Origin: Hysterangium stoloniferum
Taxonomy: Eukaryota; Basidiomycota; Agaricomycetes; Hysterangiales; Hysterangiaceae
DNA: 64,000 bases
Direction of reading: 5' to 3'
Assembly (NCBI GenBank): GCA_015178975.1
Contig: WHVD01000079.1
Coordinates: forward strand, 186,001 to 250,000
The notes under the pieces are model-generated. The model was given only the letters and a program-made list of their open reading frames with translations, searched no databases and was not told where the DNA came from. Of this stretch, positions 21,417 through 34,198 are shown in pieces (the stretch's first letter is position 1; each line of letters starts with the position of its first letter). The position numbers and the translations under genes are program-made.

Positions 21417-24400
21417 CTATAATGGTACAGGTATATTAATTTGAGCTTGCTGTACTTGTGCAAGCATGATTGGAGGTAATGTACGATGGCCATGGTATCT
21501 TTTGTTGACCCATGCAGTCTCCACTCCTGACAGTCCGAGATCATAACCTGATATGAACCGGGCAGACATATTTGCATATCTAGCATGGGAAAACAATGAG
21601 ATCAGATAGTGGGCAGAAGCATAAGAGAAATACCTTCTGATTTGAAGCAAAGGGATATCATCCAAGCATGTAAGCATATTCTTTTCCATCTCAACAATGT
21701 TATTGGTTTTGGGGGTGTTTCGGTAATGGAACTTTGCTGCACCCCAATACTGCTCAATAAAATTAAGCTCGCAGTGATATTTTGGGTAGAAGTCACAGAT
21801 GTGACCCCGCAATGTGATGAACTCTTCAAGTTGAGATTTTTGTGCCACAAAGTCTGGTTGGGTAAAAAGAAGGCGACGGCAGCAACAGTCAGTTTTTCCT
21901 TGTACACATTTAAAACCTTCACATTGTGCAAGTAAGCCACTTTCCCTCCATAGGCCTTGTTCCCGGATGATTTGTTCCATCCCTTTAAACCATCTAGGCA
22001 TTGTAGGATGGTCCTCTTCGAAATAAAAGGACTGGGTGTCTCCATTTGATAACACAGTATTTCACATGCGAGAGCCTCCTTTGCGATGAACTGTTAAGTG
22101 CCGTGTCGGGAACTTATTCTGGAACTATCGGGAAGTCACCAGGAAGTCGGAAACTCGTGGATAGGGTCAGGACGTCGGCTTCAGCTTATGTGCTGCGCCT
22201 CTACGCAAACGCTCAATGTCCTTAATTTCGGAAGTGAACTAACGACGGAAGATATGGATATTCAGAGTTCCGAAGAGTTCCGAATATCGAGCGTACAGAA
22301 AGACGGGAGGAGGAATAAGAAACTAAGTCGATATCAGATCTAAAGTAAAGTACAAATTCGTGGAAACTAATATAAGTCTACTCGTTATTGTACTACAAAC
22401 TGAGACCATAATAAGATGGAAACGGAAGTATTCTTAAAACGGAAATACAATAAGACATATTAGGAAGACAATATTCCGAGACGGGAATACAACAACAAAC
22501 GAGTGAATACTTGTCAACGAACAAATTACCAAATGCAGAACAAACGAAGAATGCGGATGATACGGTAACTATGATGTTCCGTAGTTGGATATTGGATATC
22601 GAAAGTGGGAGATCGGAAGTCGGATATTGAAACATCCGGGAACGGGTCGTAACATGAACCCAGGTTGCAGATGGATACTTTGGCATCTTTCTTGCAGAAA
22701 GTGCATCATCTGCACGCTTCTGATGGCTCAGTGCATTATCAAAAATGAACAGACCTGTTGCAAACCCATTTGTCCATCCTTCAAAAATATCAATGGCTGT
22801 GTCAACTTGTGTGATCAAGTCATCAGATGAGAAGTAGCCATCACGATTTTTTCCTGCTTTGAAGACAATGCGTGCTGACCTGCATTTCATAGATTAAATA
22901 GTAATTCTAAATTTAGAGTGCAAGATTAACTCACTCCATGCCATCCTCACTTTGCAATCTTCCCCATTCAATGGTCAAAAAATCTGAGACCATGAGAGAA
23001 ACACCTTCCCCCTTCTTTAATAGGACTGCTTTATCTGATTGATGGGCCCACATGATTTTCTGACGGTCAGTCTCATAAAATGTTGATTCATCATGGGTGA
23101 TAAGAATGAGCTGGAAACGTTGGCCAGGTGGGACAGGGAATCCAGTGAGTTCACCTTCGCGGTTTCCATCATTATCATATGAATACATCCGCTTGTCATA
23201 GACTTTCCACCGTTCAATAAATTCCATCCGGTATTTGACAACATCTTCCCTCTCATGGCCATCAACATACATACCATTCCTTTTCCTCCCATATCGCCAT
23301 CCCATCCTGTGGAGCCACCATTGTGTGGTACGTATTGATATCTTCTTTTTCTTGGAACCAATCTCCTCAAGCCTTTCTTGCATTTCTGGTGTCTGCATGA
23401 AGTCAACAATATCCTGAGCTTGGATATAGTTGTTCTTAGCAATTCCAGACAGGTGAATCTGTATTGCTTGTGAAAAGTCCTCATCATCAAGAAGGGTACT
23501 CCGTAGCTTGCCATATCTGTGAAGAGGTAATTTTCCAGAACCCAGGAACTGATGTATCCATGTTTGCAGATTGCGTGCATGGTTAACTCCATGGCCTTGT
23601 GATTTTGATGCAATAAGAGAAGCCTCACGCCAGGTATATGAGAGCTGTGGGTCAAGATAAAGGTTCAATGTCCCAACCATCCCAGTAAGCCGTCCTTGAA
23701 AGAGAACATCAATTTTCTTATCTTTGCTCTTCACAGTCAGTGCTGCACAGGCTTGCCGAAGCTTTGGTAAGTCCTTGTAATTTAATTGATCCAGTATGAT
23801 ATCGGATTCTGTGGATAGAGTGTTGTCCCCAGGTTTTTGGCCTTCTCGTAGTGCCTGAAGGAGCTCTTCAACCTTTTCATGAGCTTTGGAAGGTGGATAT
23901 ATTTCAGTGTTAACCTGTCTTTCAATTTCTTCAATTGACTAATAATATTTGGTCAGTAGAACAATAACCACAGCAGTCCATAAGATCAAGCTCACTGAGT
24001 CGCTTTTTCCAGCAGATATGTTCTCTTGATCTTTGTCAAGGGTGGCCATTTCCACATCTGACTCAGAATTCTGCCCCCTAGCAACCTCAGTAACCTCACT
24101 CTCTGCAGCATTGGCTTTTGCAAACCATGTCCTAATGGAAAGGTAACCTTGCTTCTCTAGGTCCTTTCCAATCTGTTTATGCCTTCGTTTTGTTCGTGCA
24201 GAGTTTTTGAGATATTTCTTTGGTCACCTGTTTTCCTTTAACCTCTCATCTTCAGCCTCAACTGCTATCCTCTGTGCCTCAGCAAGTATCCTTGAGAACT
24301 GTTCCAGGTCAGAGAGTTCTTGAATCTCTGGGTAATTATCTCTAGGATTTTCATCATTTTCATCATCCGAGTCCAAATCATGAGCAAGATCTAGTAGAGG

Positions 24401-24634
24401 TTCTTTCTCAAAGTCATGAAGAAAGCCTACCAAGGTGAGAGATCCATCTTCTTCATCCACAATAAATGCTTCCTCATACATCCTTTCATTGCTTTGATCT
24501 AGATTGAGAGAAACTGGTTTGCAATTGAAGTCATCATCATCTGGGACATCCTTGATTGTCACTGAGGGCTTTTGTTGTGCCTTGGATCCAAGGTTTTTGA
24601 TGCGAGATTGTGCAGCTTTAGACTTCTGAGGCAT
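21417..24634 (-). pseudogene. Large DDE transposase of transposon 2, split by a solo LTR
   Basis: From ATG 24634 (MPQKSKAAQSRIKNLG) an acidic N-terminal region leads to a 57-nt intron (GTGAGC...TTATTAG, ending at 23940), then an HTH-like part (RNLQTWIHQFLGSGKLP) and the core. The three acidic residues are visible: ITHDEST (about 23090), FIFDNALSH (about 22745) and NFIEQYWG (about 21745). The GKTDCCCRR cysteine cluster and GHRTLPP end are typical of a transposase family abundant in agaricomycetes. About 860 codons without the insertions. Broken by one in-frame TGA near 24223, one after the LTR site, and the 563-bp LTR at 22092-22654 placed between the second D and the E. Confidence 0.8.
22092..22654 (-). 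mobile_element. Solo LTR, Ty3 family B
   Basis: 563 bp, TGTTAAGTGCCGTG...GGGTCGTAACA on plus, flanked by TGAAC on both sides (22087-22091, 22655-22659). Same family as the LTRs at 32237-32794 and 39149-39748. It interrupts the transposase gene of transposon 2 and so is younger than it. Confidence 0.92.
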
Positions 24635-25255
24635 GGTAGTAGAACTGTGCAACCGTGTGTTTGCCACTGTGCTGCTTATGTAATGTGACCTGTGATCAAG
24701 TGCACAGCTTACTGCACAAGTACATGTGCAGCTATACCCTCTTTTTCTTAGGAGTATTTTTATGTAAGTAAGATAAGTACATATATTTGAATTTAATACA
24801 GTTTTCTTTCCCAATTTTAGGCCCTTAAAACAAGGCTGCCCAATATATCACGTGATGATTATGTAAGCGGCCAATACTGACACTTGCAAAATTTTGAAAA
24901 TCTCAGAATCACATGGAAACAAGTTTTTAAGCATTCAGAGACTCAAAAAAAAGTTAAAATTTGTAAGTCCTACTACTTGGCAAGGGTGAATTATTTTTCA
25001 AGTTTTAAACCTGAGAACTGGAGGAATAGATCCCAACTCCACTTCCCTGGGCTTTAATTACAGATTATCTATGTTGTGGAAGCACAGAAAGGAGTGCGAG
25101 TAGGTCACTTTTTTGCTTACATAAACAGGTGCTGAACTAAAGTGACACCTACCTTACCTCTGATTTATTCAGAATTTTATCTATTTTATTTCTGGAGCTG
25201 TAAACCCATCTTTCCAATTTCACCAAACATCTGGACACTTTTTTGGGTCACTGTA

Positions 25256-25681
25256 TGCCACCAAGATTGATGGGAGGATGTATGCTGAACTTTATATTAG
25301 CATTTTGGAGGATGAACTTCAAGAATCTCTCAAGCATTATAAGAAGAAGACTGGGGATATTGTCTTTCAGCAAGACAATGATCCCAAACACAAGAGCAAG
25401 AAGGCCACCAATTGGCTTAATGGCAGTGATTTTGATGTCATAATATGGCCCCCTCAATCTGCTGATCTTAATCCAATTGAACACCTTTGGCATTACCTCA
25501 AGAAGAGGCTACTAGAGTATGAAGTGGAGCCTAGGAGTATTCAGGAACTATGGGAAAGGGTCCAGACAGAATGGGACAGGATTCCTGCTTCTATTTGTCA
25601 GAATTTAATAGAGAGTATGCCTAGAAGGATTGCAGCTATTTTGGATGCCAAGGGGGGTTACACCAAGTACTATATTATATG
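25256..25681 (+). pseudogene. Tc1-like transposase 1, C-terminal part
   Basis: Resumes the frame broken at 19794 with KIDGRMYAELYISILEDELQ, then FQQDNDPKH (second D, about 25375), [17 protein letters not shown] (E, about 25480) and the MPRRIAAILDAKGGYTKY end. This half is open. With 19195-19794 it gives a Tc1 transposase of usual length (~340 residues) apart from the upstream frame shift. Confidence 0.85.
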
Positions 25682-25910
25682 ATTTGTATTGGATTATATA
25701 CCAGGGACCTGGTCCAATGAGATTGCATTAGTATTTGATTTATAGTTTGATGACAAATAATGCTTATGTCATATAATTGTTAGGGTATATAGCCAACATA
25801 TATGACTACCTAAATTAAAAATTTCAGGTCAATTGGTCAAGTACCCATTGAGTTATTCAACATTCTTTGACATATAAAAAATCATTGGAATGGTTTTGTC
25901 CCCCACTGTA

Positions 25911-26225
25911 TGTCTTTGTTGCCACCTTACCAGCCTGAATCACTTGTGGTCCCAGTACCAAAGCTGGAACCAGTATAAACTTCCATGTCAATCCACAGGA
26001 CCAAATACAAACATACATCAGATCTATTTTATGTTTGTCATGGTCAAGACAAGCTGATACCTGAGATTAGACCATGACAAACTATGTAGTGCAATGTACA
26101 TTTGTGTTCAGTCCTGTTAGTGCTAGTATTGCAGCTAGACTGCACTTCATTGGAAGGAGATCTGGAGTAGACCATTGTGTAGGAAGTAGAGGTGAAGTTA
26201 GAAATAAGCTTTCCTACCGATATGG
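25911..26225. other. Spacer between transposon 1 and Ty3 element A
   Basis: 315 bases with no open frame and no match to other parts of the window. I see nothing in it. Confidence 0.4.
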
Positions 26226-26230
26226 CATGA

Positions 26231-26972
26231 TGTTATGACCGTGTCGCAACCCGACAGTCCCTGAGGATATCGCCACCTATTGATGTTTCAAGTTATTGCT
26301 CAAGTCATCGCATCAGAAACTGTCGGTCTCCGACACTGATGTATGCTTTTGTGGCGATCAAACTCCGTTTACATCCCTGTCAAAATATACTCGTACTATC
26401 TGGTTATACTCTGATACATCCCCCTTTTATTATGATGATCCGTTCTACTCTATATTTCACATATGCCTATATATACTTGTAACACTCGGACTATTTCCTT
26501 TTCTCATAATCCTGCTCTCAGTTATTTCATGGCCTCCAAACTAATTGTAACCTTCCCATTCCTAGTCAAGCTTATTTGTCAATAATGTTTTCCACTCTTC
26601 TCCTAGTTAGTATTTTCTAGATGCCAAATACTTGTATATGAACCCACTGTAGTTGTAGTTACTAGGCAATCAGAATATCGACTCAGAATACCCACATACA
26701 CCTCTAGAAGTCTCATACTAAGTATTCTGCTCTCCACCTTCATGTGCGCTTGCCCACTCTTGGTCCCCGACCCCTTGGCCCAATGCTCAACTTATCCTCC
26801 AGTCCCAATCGGTAACTCACTGAGAGGTACTCGTTAGGACTAGTCTTCGCCCGTCTGAAATTTAAGGACACCCAATGGATATTTGTGAGGGCACAGCATA
26901 TAAGCTGAAGCCAAATCCTTCCGATCGGTCCCTGTTAGCCTACCGACATTAGTCAGTTTTCAGTTCTTAACA
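26231..26972 (+). repeat. 5' LTR of element A, with self-priming signature
   Basis: 742 bp. The word AATCAGAATAT (26668-26678) is the exact 11-nt complement of ATATTCTGATT (26975-26985), which begins 3 nt past the LTR end. TTGTATATGAACC lies about 35 nt upstream of the first word, as a TATA box would if transcription began there. This matches the Tf1-type mechanism, in which the RNA's own 5' end primes reverse transcription. Confidence 0.8.
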
Positions 26973-27009
26973 GTATATTCTGATTTCACACTCACATTTT
27001 CCATTAATC

Positions 27010-28935
27010 ATGCCTCCGAGGAAAAAAGATGCCAAGCCAAGTGGCGAAGCAGAATCTTCCACTCTCAAGTCCCCATTCCTATATACAGCCTGAGCTACTC
27101 TGATAACCCCACAACCAGAAACCTTCAAAGAATCCCACTTTGTGGAAATTACTGGCAATGCTGAAGAAGTTACTGAAGCCACTGAACCCAAAGCACCTGA
27201 AGAGGTCAACAATCAATCAGCTCCAGGACCTGAACCCAAGGATGGCGACCAACTCATACCTCAGGCTAGTGGTCCTAAGAAGTCCATGAAACAAAAACCG
27301 GATTTTGATCCCGACAAGACATGGGAATTGTTCTCAGGTACCCTAGGATCCCTTAATGATTTCCTTAAAAACAATACCAAGGAAAAAGAACCTGGGCAAA
27401 CCTGAGTCAACAAACCCAAACCATTTACCGGCTCAAACCTGCAGAAATTACCGACATTTCTTATGCAATGTCAATTCAATTTTCAGGACCGCCCAGCTGC
27501 TTTTGCAATGGATGACTGAAAGGTAAACCTTGCACTCTCGTACCTTAAGGATTCCACAGCAGCCTGGTTTGAACCCACATTCTCCATGTGAGGAGTATGC
27601 TTTTACCACAGTTTCATTGTGATAAAACACTTCTTTTATTTTATTTATATTTTACACATTTTATTCATAATTTTCTATCCTTTATATTCTTCGAATATTG
27701 CACCATTTCATTAGTTCAAAGCTTTGTGTATACTTGTGGGTGCACTTGGCACCAAATAGAAACTCAGACACTTCTTACTCCGCAACCATGACTTACCCAG
27801 ACACCAGTTAGTGTCCTGTAAGTTGTGATTGGGGTATCGTCTCGACTGTCACAGATGGGCTTTAACTATCTACACAATCAGAGTTTTGAACTGTACCAGT
27901 CGAAACTCCATCTATATCTCAATCCACGTGGACTACATCCATGCTACTCTATTATTCGACTCTCTCATTACTCTCTTCTACACTCGAGCAGTCATTTGGA
28001 ATCACACTTAACAGTCAATTCCCTTTATTCATTTTAGCTCTCTACTCTACTTTAGATAGCTATTTCACTCAATTGTATTGAACTAAGTAGTCAATACCCA
28101 TTCGGTCTGTATTAGACTTAGACAGTCAATACATCTTCGTGTTGTACCTAAATGGTCGATATTCTTCGTATATAGAATGGTTAGAACTTCCACCACTCTT
28201 CACACTCTGGCCCAATTGGCTTCACGATTGGGATGCCTTTGTTGAGGAACTCGAAACAAACTTCAGTCCCTATGACCAAACTGGGGATGCCAAAACTGCA
28301 CTTTCTAATCTCAAAATGAAAGACACCCAGTGCATCACTGACTACATCATCCAGTTCAACAACCTCACCGTGCATTGCGACTGGGGCGATTCGGCCCTCT
28401 GTTACCAGTTTTACTCCAGCCTCCCGTCTCTCCTCAAAGACAAAGTTTCCAAAGGAGAGACTGGAAAACTGAAGACTCTCCCCCTCATGCATCTAAAGGC
28501 CCAAAATGTGGATGCCTGATACTGGGAACGACATTCAGAAATCAGTCACAAAAACCCATCAGACAAAAAATCATCGGACAATAAGAATGCCAACAAGTCT
28601 GGTAATCAAAACACCAACAATAGTGGCAACTCGAACTCTGATAATAAGTCCAATAACAAGGGCTCTAATGACAAAAAAGGCAAGGGCAAACAGTCAAATA
28701 AGTCTCAAGACAAAGACAAACCTGACTTAACTGGCAAACTTGGCTCCAACGGCAAGCTCCTACCACAGGAAAAGCAACACCAAATGGACAACAACCTTTG
28801 TTTGTTGTGCACAGATCCCAGACACCGGGTCTCCACATGCCCAAAGGCCACAAAAGCCCAATTGGCCAATACAGCCACGACTTCACAACCGGCTAAGCCA
28901 GCTGCTGAGTCAAAAAAAGATTAAGCAACTCTCTG
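27010..28935 (+). pseudogene. gag: Gag of element A
   Basis: Starts MPPRKKDAKPSGEAESS at 27010. A Pro/Glu-rich N-terminal part is followed by KPKPFTGSNLQKL-like and STAAWFEP segments, an inserted ~0.6 kb of unrelated sequence, then WDAFVEELETNFSPYD (28230) and an Asn/Lys/Ser-rich basic tail with a knuckle-like CLLCTDPRHRVSTC (28797). Aligns with Gag of element B. At least four stops. Confidence 0.8.
27576..28186. other. Insertion of about 0.6 kb within gag of element A
   Basis: The Gag frame stops after WFEP and resumes at about 28187, compared with element B where the two parts are contiguous (near 38600-38635). The inserted AT-rich sequence has repeated CAGTCAAT words (28010-28130) but no clean LTR-type ends or obvious duplication, so I cannot classify it. 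Confidence 0.5.
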
Positions 28936-28941
28936 GATTCC

Positions 28942-31900
28942 ATGTGGTTGGAAAGTTGCATTGAATTTCCCTGCACACCAGAAAATTGTCATCTTAACAC
29001 ATCTGCCCTGTATGATCCCAATTCTTTGTTCATAAATCTTACTTTGGAACCCCTTGGGAGTCTTCCTTTTCGAGCTCTCGTAGATTCAGGTTCAACCCAT
29101 TGTTTTATAGATATAAGTTTTTCCCAAAAAAAAACAGTTAAAAACCTATGCAATAGATCCAATTCCACTCTGACTCTTCAATGGTATCTCAAACTCCATA
29201 ATCTTGCAAGCCTGTGAACTGCGACTTTGGTTCCCATGTGGAACCTTTCAAACAGTTACGTTTTTTGTAACACAGTTGGACTCGAGCTGCTCCGTGGTTC
29301 TAGGACATAACTGGCTCACCTGCTACAATCTGTTGATTGATTGGGTATTGGGCAGTATCCATTTCCGAACCCTGTTGGCACCCAATATGACTGGTCTGTT
29401 TCTGCCTGTTTCAGAAAATATGGCCTCTATGGCACCTCCAGCCCTGTGGCAAATCCAAGCTCTGCACTGCCCATCTCTCTAATAAACACTGCAGCTTTTA
29501 TGAGAGCCATCCAGTTGGACGGCTCCCAAGCATTTACAGGCAATCTTAAAGTTGACGAAGTCACCAGTCACTTTGCATCCCCAGTGGCTGAACCGATTGC
29601 AGATTTGGAAGGTGTTCCAGAAAAATACCATGAATTTGCAGACGTCTTCAGTAAACAAAAAGCTGATCGACTTGCCCCTCACAGGCCCTACGATTTGAAA
29701 ATTGATATTGAAGAAGGTTCACATCCGCCCTTAGGCCCAGTTTATCCTCTCTCACAGTCCAAATTATCGGCTATCTGAGATTTCTTGGACAAACACTTGG
29801 CTATAGGTTTTATCCGACCCTCAAAGTCTCCTTATGGAGCCCCTGTCCTATTCGTTTGGAAAAAAGATGGTTCCCTTTGGCTTTGTGTTGACTTTCAAGG
29901 ACTAAATGTGATCACTCGAAAAGATAAGTACCCGTTACCACTAATCTCCAATTTACTCAATGCCCCTCAGAAGGCCTGAATCTATACAAAGATAGATCTC
30001 AAACACACCTATCATCTGGTTTGGATCACCAAAGGTGACGAATAGAAAATGGCTTTTCACACTCGCTATGGCTCCTTTGAATGGTTAGTGATGCCTTTCG
30101 GCTTCACCAACGCTCTGTCAGTCTTTCAATGTTTTATCAACAACATCTTTTCTGACCTTCTCGACGTCTTTGTCATTGTGTACTTAGACAACATCCTCAT
30201 ATTCTCCAAAGATCCTACACTTCAGGATGAACATGTCCATGAAGTTCTCTGAAGACTCTGAAAACATGGTCTTTTTGTGAATGGTAAAAAAATGTTCTTT
30301 TAATGTCGACACAGTTGAATATTTAGGTGTCATGATGGGACCCAACAGTCTCCACATGAATGACTCTAAAATTCAAGTCATTCAAGATTGGCCAGAACCC
30401 CAAAAGGTTAAGGACATTCAGTCCTTTTTAGGCTTTGCCAATTTTTATTATCATTTCATTCACAACTACTCAAAAATTACCATTCCACTCACTTGTCTTA
30501 CTCGTAAAGACACCCCGTGGAATTTCTCCGAAGAATGCTGAATGGCATTCCAAGAATTGAAAAGTGCATTTACATCTGCCCCTATTTTGTCGCACTGGAA
30601 GCCCAATGTTCAACTCATTGTGGAAACTGATGCCTCAGATTATGCACTCGCTGCAATATTGTCCATTCTGGACACTGACGGTGACGTTCACCCAGTAGCT
30701 TTTTTGTCTTGCACTTTTTCGGCACCTGAACTCAACTACGATGTTCACAATAAAGAACTACTTGCAATATTTGAAGTTTTCAAAACATGGTGACATTATT
30801 TGGAAGGATCAGCTCACCCGATAGATGTTATTACTGACCACAATAATTTGGTTTACTTTTCAGCCACAAAGCTCCTCACCCGTCAGCAAGCCTGATGGTC
30901 CGAATTCCTCTCTGCCTTTAATATGGTAATCCATTTCCGTCCCAGCTGCCTTGGTGGAAAACCTGACACTATGACTAGATGATGGGACATCTATCCTAAA
31001 GAGGGGAGTAGTGACTATGCCCCAGTTAATCCACATAATTTCAAGCCTATGTTTTCATCAGAACAACTGTCCACATCTATCCAAGCCACTTACCTCATTC
31101 ATCCAGTCTTGCAAAGTGTTATCCTTATGGATACCGAAAAGTTACTTACATCAAGATATACTATCAGCAATTCCATTAGACCCAGTCACCAAAGCACATC
31201 TCAATAACCCATCTGACCCCAATCAATCCCGATAGTCACTAGACTCACAAGGTTTCATTAGACTTGACAACCACATCTATGTACGGGATTCCAACACCCT
31301 TCGGTTGCAAATCTTACAACATAAGCATGATCACCCGATCTCGGGACATTCTGGCCTCAATAAAACTCTTTTGCTCATTAGAAGAGAATATACATGGCTC
31401 AGCATCTGAGATTTCATTAAGCACTATTGCAAATCATGTACAACGTGTTTACACTCTAAATCACAGCGACACAAACCATATGGCCTACTCAAACAATTAC
31501 CGATACTGGAAAAACCCTGGAACTCAATTTCTATGGACTTCATCGAGCACCTACTGGCATCTGAAGGTCATATGGCAATCCTAGTTGTTGTGGATCGGCT
31601 CACAAAGCAAAGTAATTTCATTCCAATATATGACACAATAACATCTGTACAATTAGCCAAATTATTCGTCACCCATGTATTTTCCAAGCACAGTGTTCCA
31701 TCACATGTCACATCTGATCACGGATCTGAGTTTGTCTCTCATTTCTTTAGGTCACTCGGAAAGTACTAGACATGAAATTACACTTCACTTCAGGCTATTA
31801 CCTGGAAGGCGACGGCCAAACTGAATGTATGAATCAAACCTTGGAACAGTACATTTGTGTCTATTGTAACTATCAACAAGATAATTGGAAATCACTACTA

Positions 31901-32236
31901 CTGCTAGCTGAATTTGTCTATAATAACACACTGAATGCCACTACTGGCATTTTGCCTTTCTTTGCAAACAAAGGCTACAACCCCAATATCGCAATCCACC
32001 TGGAACGCGATCTCACATCCACCCACGCTCAAGACTTCATTACAAACCTTGATGAGCTACATCAAGAACTTCGTAAAACTATTGCAATGGCCCAAGAACA
32101 ATACTAACGGTCTGCAGATAAGAATCAACTTCCACCTCCTGATTTCAAGATTGGAGACTGAGTATTCATTAAAGCTGAGTTTTTCTGAACTACTAGACCC
32201 TCTAAGAAGCTCTCTGAAAAATATTTAGGTCCTTTT
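28942..32236 (+). pseudogene. pol: Pol of element A: protease, RT, RNase H, integrase
   Basis: Protease DSGSTHCF (about 29085); RT with [17 protein letters not shown] (29830) and the active-site YLDN (30183) in place of YLDD, so catalysis is lost; RNase H with ETDASDYAL (30625); integrase with VVDRL (31585), SDHGSEF and GDGQTE (31820). Stops are mainly TGA where the younger copy has Arg. The frame is then cut by element B and the chromodomain follows at 39749-40119. Confidence 0.88.
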
Positions 32237-32794
32237 TGTTAAGTGCCGTGTCCGGAACTTATTCCGGAACTATCGGAAAGTCACCAGGAAGTCGGAAACT
32301 CGTGGATAGGGTCAGGACATCGGCTTCAGCTTATGTGCTGCACCTCTACGCAAACGCTCAATGTCCTTAATTTCAGAAGTAAAACTTACAATGGAAGATA
32401 TGGATATTCAGAATTCCGAAGAGTTCTGAATATCGAGCATACAGAAAGACGGGAGGAGGAATAAGAAACTAAGTTGATATCAGATCTAAGGTAAAGTACG
32501 AATTTGCGGAAACTAATATAAGTCTACTCGTTATTGTACTACAAACTAAGACCATAATAAGACAGAAATGAAAGTGTTCTTAAAATGGAAATACAATAAG
32601 ACATATTGGGGAGACAATATTCCGAAACGGGAATACAACAAACAAATGAGTGAATACTTGTCAACGGACAAATTACCAAATGTGGAACAAGGGAAGAATG
32701 TGGATGATACGGTAACTATGATGTTCCATAGTTGGAAGTCGGAAGTCGGAGATCGGAAGTCAGATATTGAAACATCCGGGAACGGGTCGTAACA
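32237..32794 (-). repeat. 3' LTR of element B
   Basis: 558 bp; on minus it begins TGTTACGACCCGTTCCC and ends GGCACTTAACA. Shorter than its partner because it has fewer GTCGGAAGTC units. Confidence 0.9.
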
Positions 32795-33050
32795 GTACCC
32801 CCCTGTTAGGCCGAAATCCCATAGAGGCGATTAGGTACTGAGTGATTGAAGTGACGGCTGATTGTTATGTGTCGTGAAATTTACGCAAATATGGAGGTGA
32901 GAGTTTCGGCTGTTATTCTGAGTATAAAAACCTCCAGATATTCGAATTAATGTTTTTGTTTCTTTATCCACGACTTGTATGTTGATTCGTTGGCTGTTAT
33001 TCATCACTACCCCAGAAGACTCAGATACCGAATTATCTGTACTTCAAAAA

Positions 33051-34108
33051 ATGTCGAAGGTCACAGAACTTCAACAAAAACGCCAAAAAATGGAGGAGTT
33101 GAAATGACAACAGGAGGAGGAGGAAAAAGTGTTGATGCAGGAGTTGAAAGATGCAGAAGAGGCAGAAAAACGGGAATTGGAGCGGGCGAAGGTGGAAAAA
33201 GAAGCATGGATGCGGAAAACGGCAGAGGCGCAGAAAAGGAAAGAAGAGGCGGAAAAATTACAGCGGGAGTCGGAGGTGGCGGAAAGACTGAAGGAGATAA
33301 GGGAAGGAAAAGTAAGTTTGATCCATATTTTCTGTGGTTCCGACCGATAACTTTTGATACAGTGAAAAGCCGTGGAGATGGAGGTGGAGGGAGAGGCTGG
33401 ACCTTCAAGTCCTAAAGTAAGTACATCTACAAAAGGTCAGTATTTGATTAACTTCTGAAACAGAAGCCAAAAGTCAAGGCTCCGGAACGGATGGAAGTCG
33501 TCCATGAGACTCTGTGTTATTGATGTTCCATATGGAATATGACATGTTGGAAACAGAAGGTAAAATGGGGTGGAACTTGTTATCCCTGTGCGGTTCTCAA
33601 ACTTCCATGCACCCTCGCCTCGAAAAGGGTTCCAAAAGGTGAGAAGACTCCGAAAGCTAACGATGCGGGAAGTTCAGGAGTGGCCAAAGCTGCGGAAACT
33701 GAGACGCTGAAAACGGATAGTACGGGCATTGAGCTCCTCAAGGAAACCGTCGACGCATTGGTTTTTATCGGGACGGAAGTCATGAAAATGTGGGACACAA
33801 TGGATCACCATAATGATATCCAGGATAAAGGTTTCTGTTCATTGATCTGGAATTTCCAGAGGCAAAATGATTTCCTGGAGAAGATAATGGTTAGCATTGG
33901 TGTTATCGCAGTATCCGAGAGGTTTTCCGATAAGGCACGGGAAAAGCCTAATGATCCGTTGGCGGAATGTGTTGAAAGAAGGTGGGTGTCAGGAAATGGA
34001 CCGGAAGAATCGGAGAGTGAGGATGAAGAGGTGCAGGATATGGTGGAAAGTGTGGAAATTGCTGAAGAGCCGGAAGGTGGATTTGGGGTATCAGAGACTT
34101 TAAAATAG
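33051..34108 (+). CDS. Antisense gene of element B: coiled coil plus Zn2Cys6-like cluster
   Basis: Lies on the strand opposite to gag-pol, between the pol end and the 3' LTR. Exon 1 (33051-33311) encodes a Glu/Lys-rich coiled coil (MSKVTELQQKRQKMEEL..., ERLKEIREGK). A 51-nt intron (33312-33362), an acidic exon 2 (33363-33416, VEMEVEGEAGPSSPK), a 47-nt intron (33417-33463) and exon 3 (33464-34108) follow. Exon 3 has cysteines spaced C-x2-C-x6-C-x10-C-x2-C-x6-C (33508-33590), the spacing of fungal binuclear zinc clusters, then an acidic C-terminal region with ESESEDEEVQDM. Two or three in-frame TGAs (codon 19, start of exon 2, inside the first Cys pair) look like decayed Arg/Trp codons. The homologue in element A keeps the same exon order and Cys spacing. 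It could be a DNA-binding regulator or an antisense modulator; function unknown. Confidence 0.65.
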
Positions 34109-34198
34109 TCCTAATAATATTTTGACTTGCAAAGAAAAACCTAAAACGAGTGTGATAACGGAAGTGTCGGAAACTGAATAGAAAAAGAACAGAAAGGA

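Larger units (their letters stand above)
19795..25253 (-). mobile_element. TA-targeting DDE transposon 2 (~3.5 kb net), carrying two later insertions
   Basis: Ends CAGTGACCCAAAAAAG on the left and its inverse on the right, TA duplicated at 19793-19794 and 25254-25255. The inverted repeat covers about 130 bp (through GTAGG...CACTTTAGTTCAGCACC at 21297-21325 on the left, 25128-25155 on the right). The left repeat is split by Tc1-like transposon 3, and the internal gene is split by a solo LTR. The single gene lies on minus. Confidence 0.88.
18846..25908 (+). mobile_element. Tc1-like transposon 1, split by a nested transposon
   Basis: Ends CAGTGGGGGACAAAACCATT and its reverse complement, with TA duplicated outside (18844-18845 and 25909-25910). 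Terminal inverted repeats extend about 200 bp and each contains an inner inverted copy of the tip (about 19035-19060). Without the nested insertion (19795-25253) the element is about 1.6 kb, normal for Tc1. Its transposase is interrupted at a TA within the coding region. Confidence 0.9.

Noticed and set aside
27545..27610. Second tRNA-like sequence on the minus strand
   Set aside because: The apparent B box comes from the conserved Gag WFEP codons; the acceptor and T stems do not pair.
29785..32236. TGA used as a recoded sense codon in pol
   Set aside because: TGA replaces Arg CGN codons only in the old element, together with TAG for Trp and loss of the YLDD aspartate. CpG decay explains it and intact genes here use TGA as stop.
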